Origin: Blasia pusilla
Taxonomy: Eukaryota > Marchantiophyta > Marchantiopsida > Blasiales
Assembly (NCBI GenBank): GCA_050084515.1
Contig: CM114271.1
Span: forward strand, 66,464,001 to 66,528,000
Reading direction: 5' to 3'
DNA length: 64,000 nucleotides
Shown: positions 1 to 10,097 of the stretch, piece by piece
How the letters are laid out: each line of letters begins with the position of its first letter
Position numbering within the stretch: position 1 is the first letter of the stretch
Notes under the pieces: generated by a model
Databases searched by the model: none
The model's input: only the letters and a program-made list of their open reading frames with translations
Told to the model about the DNA's origin: nothing
Program-made: the position numbers and the translations under genes

Positions 1-1150
1 TGCAGGGCAGCAAATGAAGGCAATGGTCTCTGCCCAGGTGTCCCTCTAGGACCTGACTGAGGTCGTGTGTACCCCCCACGACTCCCACTACTACTACCAC
101 CACCACAACTATGACACTGTGAGGTGGACTGCTGAACACAAGAAGTAGTAGTCGTATCCCTACTGAATGCGGATGTCACCACTCTCTCCTCCACCATGTT
201 AAGCTCAATCTTCTCAGATAGAGCAAACACATGGGTCAATATGGGTGAATCATCATTCATAAGAGTAGCATCACGTACCCTGCGGCGCAATCCTCTGTCC
301 AAGATCCCATACCAAAACTAGACTGCCTGAGCCTCAATCACACCCTTGGTAACTGAAATCTAGCGTTGCATATGAGTGTATGCCTCACGAAGACTCTCAC
401 CAATCTTTCGCTCAAATTCTTGAAGACTCCTCAACTTCTCTGTCTTCACTCCCTGATAGTTCTTCTTCAACCTCTATAAGAACTCTGCAACCAGGCTGAA
501 TGATGGTGGGGCACTAGTACCTCCACTAGTACCCCCAATGGTACCTCCATGGGTACCTCCATTGGTATGCCCACTCCGGCTCATACTCGTACCTCTCAAC
601 GTCGGGCTGGTTGGCGTAGTAGGAGCACTACTACCACTACAACCATGGGTGATAGACACATAGCCTGGAGACCAATATTGTCTCCACGCCTCAATCTCAG
701 CAACATGGTCCTTCCTAAACTCAGGGTAATCATCCATGGGTGGTCCCTCCAAGTGCTGAAACAACCCCTTCCAAGCCAAGAAGGGTGTAAACAACGTGCT
801 GTTCCGCAACATGTGGATATCACACCACGTATCAAACTCCTCCATGAAGTCCTCCAACTCAATGGTGCCCACTGCCCCCGAGTATCTTCGTGGGCCTTTC
901 ATGGCCCCATATATCATGTCCATGTCCCAAATCAATGGAGCTGCAACACTCGATAACAACGTAGAAGACTCGGTGTTTGGAACACCCTCGTCCTCCTCTT
1001 CATCAACCGTCGGAAGTGGAAAAGGTAGCCGATACCTCAATCCACTCCATGTAAAACCACCATTGTATGCACCACGGTCCCCAACCAGACCACCAAACAG
1101 CTCTGTGATGACCAACGCCAATGCCACACCACCACCAAATTACCACCACT
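1..1150 (-). pseudogene. gag of gypsy copy A (decayed)
   Basis: The longest open piece, 1127-474, gives about 217 residues. It matches the gag N-terminal half of the other copies, including the acidic stretch VDEEEDEGVPNTES and the segment ELEDFMEEFDTWC. The conserved block with FERKIGESLREAYT (retrotransposon gag capsid type) continues at 473-1 in other frames with in-frame stops, so the gene is broken. The Gly-Thr-rich linker is at about 480-580. The two zinc knuckles seen in copies B2 and C2 would lie beyond position 1. Gag proteins form the cytoplasmic particle that packages element RNA. No convincing ATG start is visible. Confidence 0.8.
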
Positions 1151-1749
1151 AAGTAACCAAGTGACGTGAATGTCGATGTCGCTGTACTATTCTAGCTCTA
1201 CTAGCTATCATCACTCCACCCTCACTTCCGGTAGCACACAGGAGTAACACTACTCTAGAGATCAGGGTCAACCCTAACAATGGGCGCGCAAGAAAGAAGC
1301 AAAGATGGAGGGGATCCAAACACAGGAAGTCCAACGACAACCCTCCAATCGCAAATGGAAATCAAGGTAACGCAATCCACCAAACGGGGCGCCGCTTGAA
1401 TCCACAGAACCCGTTCACCATGCTTTGCTATAGGGAGAGGCCCAACCAGGGCGCCCCCAATGGAATAGGAATCTCCAACAACAGACAAATCACCAACCAA
1501 CCAGACCCTTCGATCTGCTGTCCACCATAGCCAGACCTTGAGCTAGTCCACGAAATTTTGATCAGCAATTACTCCAGAAATCCTTGACCAAAATTGAATT
1601 TGTTTAAAACAAGAATTCAATTGACCACCATAGCTATCTCTCCAAAAAAAATAAGCTACAAACAAGATCTGTACTCTGAGCTAAAAATCATACAAACTTG
1701 CTGTCCATACACCTCTAGAAATCGCAAATCCGACAGCGCTTCCGCCCAG

Positions 1750-2513
1750 ATTCATCCACGCAGAAATCCGCAACGCTCCACACACTCAAGCTGAAAGCTT
1801 TATATGAGATCACAATACAAGTAGCAATAGGAACCTCTCACCTGATATGGATGAACTTCAACAGAGCTTCCGCACTCCAAGCTCTCCACATCATAAAACC
1901 GTCGAACACGAACCAGAATCTTCAATCCTTGATAACTTCCAACTCCCTTGACGGAATCTGGCAATCTAAAGCACGTTGGAAAGATCTTAGCAAGGCGCTT
2001 CTTTCCTAACCAACCACGCACCAGATTCCTATCTCCAACATAGGCCACAAGCCATGAACATCCACGGCTGAGTACACAATCAGCCATAACCAGATCCTAC
2101 TGATCCACAATCGAAGCTACCATCGATCTACTCTAGTTCTTTGAGTGAAATCCATGGAAGACCTAATATCACAAAACACATATAAAATCACATAAAATCC
2201 AGCCAAACCCACTCCACGATGGGAGAATCCAGGTCGAAGCTTGTTGGAACCATCATAGCCAAGAGCTCTACTCACTACCAAGGCTAACTCCCAACGCAAT
2301 ATGCTCAACTCAAAGAACTAACTGTTCTTTGAGTGCACTCCACACTATATCCTCCAACCTAAGAGCAGGCCCTACTGGAAAAGTCACCCTCAATTGAGTA
2401 ACCCCCAACCCTATGTATGAAACCGCATCTCTACCAAGACACTATGGCCCTACATAAGGTATGGCCTCTACTAGCACACTATACTCTACGACATAATCCG
2501 TATGGTCATGACA
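1750..2513 (-). repeat. LTR of gypsy copy A
   Basis: This stretch is homologous to 28886-29640, 29682-30450 and 42092-42820. It starts TGTCATGACC on the minus strand. It contains the inverted pair CTCAAAGAAC / GTTCTTTGAG (around 2305-2330) that marks every copy. The inner boundary is uncertain because no standard tRNA-Met primer site follows. Confidence 0.7.
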
Positions 2514-2654
2514 TTTTCCAATGGCAAAACTCCCTAAAACGTTGAGGAAGCTACTAGATAGGCATGCTCGTAGATAGGATTGTCGGTTGATACTCCGCCA
2601 AAGGCAATCAACCAAGAAGCCTATCTACGAGCTAGATCCCCCATGGGGAATTCT

Positions 2655-3850
2655 AAGGAGTTGGGTCCTAAAAGAACCTTGAACTCATGAAGGATCTTCT
2701 TATCAAAAACTTTAAGGAGGGTAGAAAGGTGACTTGAGATCCATATAGTTCTAGCGAGATAACTAGGATGTCGAGAAAAACAAGAGGAGAGAATATTAAT
2801 GCCAAAGCAACTTGAGGATCACCAATCCTCTTAAGATCATTGATGTGGAGCAGATCCATGGTAAGGGGAGCTGCCACTTAACTCAAGACAAAGTCATGTC
2901 TCCCAAGTGGGACTTCCAAGATGCATATGCAGAGACCTCGGATATGCATCACGAATCTGTCAAGTAAATGATGATCATTGGGTAGGCTTGATGGGGACCA
3001 TGCCTTGCAGTTTCCGACCTTCATTGCTAGGATTACACTAAACACATGCCAATTTTCTCGTAAAGTGTTGGAATGTAGGGAGAATTTATCTCCAAGGCTA
3101 AAAATATGAGTATCGTCTACCAACAAGAGGAAATTACAATCCAATAAATCCTACACTTTAGAGAGAATTTCTCAACAATGAGCGAAAGCGAAAAGCACAT
3201 CATCCTAGGAGTCACCTTGATGAGTACTGGTGGCAAACTCCACAAAAGTGACCTCCCCTCAAGTTGACCATGGTGGAAAAAGAGGGCCAAAGGGAATGAG
3301 GCTTGGAATGGAGCTATCTATATCCCTCAACCTTATGAAGATAGCAGCTCATGGCACTAAATTGAATGTGTTCTCCACATCCGCTCGGAGAATCAACTAC
3401 TCAAGATGTATAATGAGATAGTCCCACAAGCTTAATGTGACCGTCTCATACCTAGTTGGCTTGGAAAATGATGCAGACTCGGGTTTGACTCGAATGCCTC
3501 ACAAAATTGCAAAGTGACAATGCAACTCACCAATCACAAGAGCACCTGACCTATGGCTATAAGATGAATTCCTTTGCCTTCCTCCAATAACATCAAAAGT
3601 CATCTCGCCCCCAATATTTGGGCCACTGTTGTTGGAACTCTCCATTTGGCTAGGTGAGAGACAACCTAGAGCAACTTAGTAAAGCCACTAGCGAAGTCCT
3701 CAGAAGGAAAGAAATCATGAAGGCGGTCGATCATCATACTAGACGAACCTTTGGCGAAAATCTGAGAAGAACCTCTGAGAGCTCTTGCAAAAGGGGAAGG
3801 GTCAAGGCTAACAACCATATCGAGGTGGAAGCCATTTGCAAAATCTATAA
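2655..3850 (-). pseudogene. LINE (non-LTR) reverse transcriptase fragment
   Basis: Minus-strand translation in several frames gives RT blocks in the right order. Near 3640 is KWRVPTTVAQIL. Near 3470 is HFPSQLGMRRS, the 'SPHQFGV'-type finger block. Near 3220 is THQGD followed by LFAFAH. Near 3115 is LLLVDDTHIFS, a catalytic-site block with xDDTHI in place of F-A-D-D. Downstream are CKAWSPSSLP and, at 2877-2668, INDLKRIGDPQVAL. This spacing matches the LINE-type RT with an ADDTHI box found in many green plants. Stops and frameshifts occur throughout, and no endonuclease domain or poly-A tail was found. It is not related to the gypsy element whose 5' end lies 140 bp away. Confidence 0.75.
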
Positions 3851-4519
3851 TGTTGACTGCTAGGCAAGGTTATAGCATCTAGGGGTGTCGTGCTTACGGG
3901 GTGAAGAACATGTGTGGCTTGCAAGTTTTCACGCGCATGTGTAAGCGTCTTACATCGTTGCAACCTACAGGTTATAGAAGATCATCTAGTGGGAACCAAG
4001 TGACTAGCTACTTTTGGTGTATGCCATGAACTTACTATTAATAGACTCCTAATCATCCCCTCGAGAACGGCTCAATCAGGCCAGATCCTCTCTATCACCG
4101 ACCTTACCTTCTTGAGTATAGCGGAGAGATCATTGGAAAGGAGAAGTAGTAGGTACCTAGAAAGCTTGTCCATAGGGTCAAAGGAAATCCTAGCTAGGGT
4201 GAGAAGGAAAGCATGATGGAGGTCATCTCGAAGAGCATGGGGGATTCTATGGAATAACAGAAGACGAGGAAGACGGGTCTCAAAGACACCTATAATGTTG
4301 CCAAGGTGGGACCTCAACTACTTCTATGAATCAAGAGGGGATGATGCTTTTTGGGAAGCACTGAAGACTATCTATGGTCCATTGGAGGAACCACCCATTC
4401 AAATATACAAAAGTTACGATACTTAGTTGGTAAGTAGTTCCGAATTCTTGAACAAGAAAAGAATTTGGGACAACAAGGGAATTTTGACTAGACGTCTTGT
4501 AGGCCCGACACAAGGGCAA
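3851..4519. other. No recognised gene
   Basis: Short open stretches exist on both strands. On the plus strand at about 4310-4400 a stretch with FWEALKTIYGP resembles the linker upstream of RT in some LINEs, but it is too short to assign. Nothing else is recognisable. Confidence 0.3.
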
Positions 4520-4770
4520 GGTTGCACAGAAATGGACAAGTCCACAGACATGCCGCTTGGATTTCCGCAGTTGAGCCCACATAGAGCCCGCCCAATGGGA
4601 GCCCACCCTGACCTATGGGCCTACCGTGGGCTAGTGCGGACTTCCTACGAGGCACAACTTGGGTGTCGGCTCGACCAACCCGGGTCTTTGCCACGAGCTC
4701 GGGTACGGGCCACAAATACTCGGGCTTGCACGGACATGTCCGCGGACACGGAGTTTGTCTATGTACAACC
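4520..4770. mobile_element. Small TIR element (MITE-like), copy 1
   Basis: The left end reads GGTTGCACAGAAATGGACAA. The right end, reverse-complemented, begins GGTTGTACATAGACAAACTC. Both inner flanks carry the palindromic motif GACATGTCC or a close variant. The same pair of ends bounds 13104-13353 and 57611-57933. At 251 bp it has no coding capacity. I could not see a clear target-site duplication. Confidence 0.6.
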
Positions 4771-5699
4771 CTATGTAAGGCCATACAATGCGCCTGTAAG
4801 GCCACCGCGTTAATGAGGTTCTTGGCCACCGAATCATGGTTTCTCGTCCATTATTCTCATGACTTGCCTTACTATTCCAAACTTGGCATTAGTGATGAGA
4901 AGTTTTTGGGGCACTTTTTAATAAATTTTTCCTTTGATATTGATGGTGTATCGTTATAACAAACAATAAGAGAATGTTTCAAAATCATTTTAACAAAGAG
5001 AAGTCTATATTATAATTCCAGGAAGTGGATTTATTTTGCAAAGCTAGTTAACTATTTTTTAATTCTAAAAGAAGTGAAACGTTCTACATTAATAGAAAGT
5101 ACATAAAATGAGTTAATTTTTTGGCGGGGAAGAAAGAGTGACATGTTCTTTTCCAATGGTAAGACAATTTTGAAGACTCAAATTTATATCCACTATAATG
5201 CAATATCGGTAGGTAAGCTTGTAATGAAAAGCATGATCCCCATCGCCATGACACGTATCCCTTAAGAGATGCCCACCGCATGATTCGTGTTCCTCAACAG
5301 GCGCCGACCACATGATACGTGTCAATTGCAGATACGTTGTCCATTGTTCAGATTTTGGCTAATTTGGTTATTATACACATAACCCATTTTCGTACCAACG
5401 TTCTCCCACTAACCTTAACTAGTTGCTTTCCCACTATCCCATAAGTGGCCGCTTTTGCCATTAAAGATGAGATCTTGGAGTCGATCTTAGACAATTACAA
5501 TTTCATCGTCGCCAAATCTTATTTGAATATAAGGTTCACTTCAGGGGTCTTTGCAGGTTTAGTATTTATAGTGTTGGTTGAGTCAATACTCTGTCCCATC
5601 CAGATAGTATTCAGTTTGCAAAAGATGGTCGCTTGGATTTGCGTGTTTGGATTAGAGTTTCAAATTTATACAAAGGTATGCACTAGTGGGTTGTTTTGA
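4771..5699. other. AT-rich, no recognised gene
   Basis: An open frame at 5445-5699 (plus, 84 codons) has a hydrophobic middle but resembles nothing I know and has no supporting context. The rest is AT-rich with no structure I can name. Confidence 0.3.
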
Positions 5700-5900
5700 T
5701 ACTTCATGCTTCTTAGTGCTATGCAATTCTGGACTATTGCTCTCAACTATGACACTTCATACTACTCAGTGCTATTAAATTGTGGACAATTGCTTTCTGC
5801 TATGACACTTCATACTACTCAGTGTTATGCAATTCTTGACTATTGCTTTCTGCTATGACACTTCATACTCCTCAGTGCTATCCTATTAGCAACTTTGGAC
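5700..5900 (+). repeat. Imperfect tandem repeat, about 60 bp period
   Basis: The phrase GACACTTCATACTACTCAGT, followed by GCTAT and an ATTGCT-rich tail, recurs about four times with small differences. Confidence 0.75.
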
Positions 5901-7789
5901 TTTCTTGCTATGTACAACTTCCTAAGTGTGAGCAGGGTTACACAACCAATCTGCTCAGTGCTTTCTGAGCTTTAAATGTATTTGTAGGGCCATATTGAAT
6001 GAACGGATTGGATTTCTATTCAATAGAGTAACATCTGATCTATTCCACATTCTTCCCGCTCTCCTTAAGCTTTCTTGAATGTAGAAACCTGCAAAAGAGA
6101 AATATTGTAAGTTAAGTAAAAGAAAACTAACAACTTTCTTCATTATAGAGAGCCATGCAAAAGACATGTCTGATATTACTCTAAGGCGTACATATATGAA
6201 ATCGACACAGGCCAAGGGAAAGAAAGGAACTGTCACGTGTAGCTCAATAAAATTCTATGGGGTGAAGCATGCGGATACTACATCTTTAGAAATACCATTG
6301 TGGTCTCCGATTTCCCAAAATGATTGGATCAGGTTGGAGTTGAGTCCAGAAGTTGCAAGCAAGGTCGACCAAGAACATTCGGGGACTAGATTGGGTTACG
6401 ATAGTGAGCCAAGTTTTGGGGATGTTAAATGGGATTCTCTTCCCTCCTCATAACCTCATAGGGATCCCTTGACTAAGCAAGATAGCGGAGTGGATCTCTA
6501 TCCAATCCGTTGGGTATCAAGTGAGGGCTTAATCCAAATGTTTTTTGAAAGACTTCACAATGTGAGCTCAAAAGAGTATATTCCAAATCTTTTCAAAAGC
6601 CTTGAAGATATCAAGATTCAAGATAACAAGTAAGTCCAAGGTGACGAATGGGTTCGAGAGGCATCATCTAGAAGTTCACGTAGGAGTAAAAAAAATAATC
6701 ACTCCCACGCTAGCTAGAAAGAGAAAGAGATGGATGGAAGTGACTGTTGCATTCAAAATTACATCGGAAGAGTGTATAATGTAAAGGTAGAACTACGTTC
6801 AATCTATATCCTTTTGAGTGATATTTTCTCTCTAAACTCTGAAAAGTTGCATGCAGAGATAATACTCTCTCAATCTCAGAGTGATCCCCCCCCCCCCACC
6901 CCAGATCGCTTCATATGAAAGCACATTGCAGATGCCACTCATGCGCCAAGAGCACTCCTAACCCAAATCCGAACGCTCACAATTGTGTCCCCACCCTTAG
7001 GCCGTGTACTCTCTTAAACCCTTATGCCAAACGTGCAGAGAAGTATCACTCAAATGCCAAGAGCGCTATCAACACACTTGAACACTCACGAGCTATCTTG
7101 ACTCCTAGGAAATAGAACTAGAACTCATGAGCAATCTTGACAGAAACAAAACTCACGAACATCAACATATCGCACTACCGAGAGACCCATTGCTAGAAGA
7201 CAAAACCATAGTGTGTGCAAGAATCTCAGTGTGAGAGGACGCCACCACGCAAAACATGGCTTAGTCAAGAGGGGGGACCGTGGGTCGGCGATGAGCCTTG
7301 AGGGCTACAATGAGGGAGCTTGAGACCATACCGCCAAGGACAGCGTCAAGACGCCGCCAAGGGAAGCAAAGAGATGGGGCCGGAAGAGCGGCATCAAGAT
7401 GGGCGGCAACAAGGCAGAGCCGAGAGGTTACCAATGACAGAGGGGCAACACAAGAGCGGATGATAGGGTTGCGTGAGCGGCCCTTGAGGGCTGCAATGGG
7501 GCAGAGCGGAGCGGAGTCTAGACGGCTGCAGGACCGGAGCAAAGAGGAGTCTAAGACAGCCCCGGTGAAGAGCAAGAGGAGGGCACGATGCAAGGTATGA
7601 GGCCAAGAGAGCAGACAGAGTTTGGCCGAGAGAGCGGAGCAAAGCCCATTCACGAGAGAGAAGAAGTGTTTGAACGAGAGCAGAGCGGCATCTACGCCAA
7701 AGGAGAGTGCTAAGAGGCGAGAGCAGAAATGAAAGGGGTCTAGGTTCGACCATCTCATTCCCCGCTTCAAGATGCGAAGGAAGGGCAGT
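5901..7789. other. Unassigned; short open frames only
   Basis: The open frame at 6166-6453 (plus) encodes about 95 residues that I do not recognise. A C-run interrupts the sequence near 6888. From 7260 to 7790 the base composition becomes GC- and purine-rich and gives long overlapping frames on both strands (minus 7770-7261 and 7921-7394), which look like a composition effect rather than a gene. Confidence 0.3.
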
Positions 7790-8235
7790 TAGGGCTGGGG
7801 CGAGATTGGACGGTCCAATCTCGCTGCTCGAGATTCCAATGGTGGCAGGGCACGTAAGCTTGGGCGAGATTAGACTGTCCGATTTGGCCGCTGAAAATAT
7901 AGCGGTGGTGATTGCACTCACGTCGATCCAATGGTGGTAGTGAGCGTCACCCTCGGATGAGATCGGCCTGTATGATCTCGCCGCCGAAAATATAACGATG
8001 GAGATTTCACTCTCGTCAATCCAAGAGTGGCAGCGCGCATCACCTTAGGCAAGATCGAGTTGTTCAATATTGCCGCCTCACATCAAACGCCTCTCTCGGC
8101 GCGATGGTTGAGGCCAGATCGGACCGTCCAATCTCGTTGTGGAAGATATAAAGGTGAGAGGGCGGGATGTGACGGATGACCAGGACAAGATCGGACCGTC
8201 CGATCTGGTTGCCCTAGATCTAACGGTGGGGTCGA
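7790..8235. repeat. Diverged repeat block with a GATCGGACNGTCCGATC-type palindrome
   Basis: A palindromic core related to AGATCGGACCGTCCGATCT recurs near 7805, 7865, 7960, 8115 and 8190. It is followed by GCCGCCGAAAATATAACG or a variant and by a CCAATGGTGGCAG-like phrase. Copies are roughly 60-150 bp apart and diverged. Confidence 0.6.
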
Positions 8236-8250
8236 CGGGCTTGCAATGGT

Positions 8251-8346
8251 GTATTTTGACCATCAAATCAGAATAAATTTGATCGAACGGTGGGATCAAG
8301 AGGCTAGTGTGGGTGTATTTTGACCATCAAATCAGAATAAATTTGA
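8251..8346 (+). repeat. 35-bp direct repeat pair
   Basis: GTGTATTTTGACCATCAAAT followed by CAGAATAAATTTGAT occurs at about 8251 and again at about 8312, identical over 35 bp. Confidence 0.85.
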
Positions 8347-8399
8347 TCCCACGATCTCCATTTACATCATCTGACGGCTATTAACTCCCCTTCCCCCAA

Positions 8400-8940
8400 T
8401 TTTTTCCCCTTTTTCACGTCTTTCTTCTCCTTTTTCTCCTTTTTTTTCTAAGATTCTAATTTGAATTTCCCTTTTTCATTCTCAAAATTTTCCCTTCTTT
8501 CCCCATCAATGTAATTTTCCATTCTAAAATATTTTCCCCCTATTTCCCCTCCATTTTTTCCCTTATTTTCTCTTAAAAAATTATTTAATCAATTTTTTTC
8601 TTTTCTTATTCTAATTTTATTAAAAGAAATCTTGCTCTACCACATCGAATTTTTTTATAATTTCTTGAACAAAATTTTACCTAATTTTCTCCTTTTTCCT
8701 CCTTTTTCTAATTTCTTAATTTACTTTTCTCTATTGTTTTCTCCTTTTTGCCCTCCTTTTCCCTTCTTTTCCCCATCAATGTATTTTTCCATTCTAAAAT
8801 CCCCCCCTCTTTCCCCTCCACTTTCTTTTTCCCTAATGTTCTCTTAAAAAATACCTATAATCCATTTTTTTCTTTTCCTATTCTACTTTTAATTAAAAAA
8901 TCTTACTCCACCACATAGAAATTTCTATAAGTATATAATT
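8400..8940 (+). repeat. Pyrimidine-rich tract with a tandem duplication
   Basis: This is long C/T-rich DNA on the plus strand. The block starting CCCCATCAATGTAATTTTCC at about 8501 is repeated at about 8772 with CCACATCGAA/CCACATAGAA near its end, giving two copies of about 160 bp with a period near 271 bp. Confidence 0.75.
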
Positions 8941-10097
8941 AAAAGAGGATGGTGTTTGAGGACCCCTTCCTCCAGTTTACATTTTGGCCTCCTCCGGTGA
9001 TGACATGTGTAACACAAGAGCTAAATTAACATAATAGAAGAGCTAAACTTAAATCTACGAGCAAGTTGCCTTTCCTCACTAGTTATTCCTACTCTATTTC
9101 TATTTCTTTTTTGCAACTCCATTCCTTTCCGTGTTTAGAAATTCTACTCTCAGACCATTATGCAAGCATTTCTTTTATTTTTTTGCATTTTTTCTGATAA
9201 TAATCTGATAATTTTCTTATGTGTGTTTAGAAGATTAATCTATTATATATGTCCACAAAATGGTTGGTGGGATGGAGAATTCTGCAGTTCGTGATATTAC
9301 AAATTTACTTTTTTGCCTATGGTAAGAGGAAGCACCTCTTACAACCTCCATCACAATTTCTCCGACGTCTTTTCGTTTCGATGTTGTTGTTGAGTTGTTG
9401 TGTTGTTTTCTTTCTGTTCAATTGTATATTTTCCATGTATTGTACCATTAGCCTTTTCTTGCAGACTAACTCTTCCAAAAAATCCTATGGATTTACACGA
9501 CTACCGAAAAGTGCTTCGTGTAGAGGGCCAAAAAAGAAATAGAGCTCAAATGATAGGGGATCGGAGACAAAGATAGGAGATCGTTGCTCAAATGATAGGA
9601 GATCGGAGACAATGACAACCTGTTGTCCGCATTCAATCATCTCCCACATATGTTTAGCAGAGGACTGATACATCACACTTTCCATCCTAATACTAGTTTT
9701 TGTAGCTTGCTTATTCAAATTTGTTTTGTTTTGTACTAACTTTGTAGCATGCAAACTGGTTGATCAGACTTTCTATTCAATCAAATCCAAAATTCTTTTC
9801 ATGATTTTTGTATAGTCCTATGTGGAGAGGCACAAAAACGAAAACGATTTCTTCGTGCCCAGAGTTTGGCTCTAAAGAAACAAAAAAGGCGATCTATCAT
9901 AGAGATTACAACAAAAGAAGACAAGTGGTTGGAGGAAGTTGTCACAACCTTTGTAATGATCCACCCACTATGATAGACCAAAATTCTTCCTCCATGATAA
10001 ATAATATTGCAAGGTATGTATTTTCTCACATTTTGTGTATTATATATACAAAGCATATTCTAATAAAATTTACATAATAGAATTCTAGCCTTCTATT

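Larger units (their letters stand above)
1..2513 (-). mobile_element. Ty3/gypsy retrotransposon copy A, 5' portion
   Basis: Read on the minus strand, this stretch holds in order an LTR beginning TGTCATGACC at 2513, a leader and the gag region, and it runs off the left edge of the window. The same order and closely similar sequence recur on the plus strand at 29682, 38991 and 42092, so this is one family. Copy A lacks a leader block of about 450 bp that the other three copies carry; the junction is near 1410. The sequence right of 2513 does not match the family, so 2513 is a real element end or an old break. Pol must lie outside the window. Confidence 0.9.

Noticed and set aside
4427-4959. Several frames over the 4.5-4.8 kb region on both strands
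   Set aside because: They fall on a non-coding TIR element and have no domain.
7261-7921. Two long overlapping minus-strand frames of 169 and 175 codons
   Set aside because: They overlap each other and a plus-strand frame in purine-rich DNA; Ser/Leu/Arg-rich with no motif. A composition effect.
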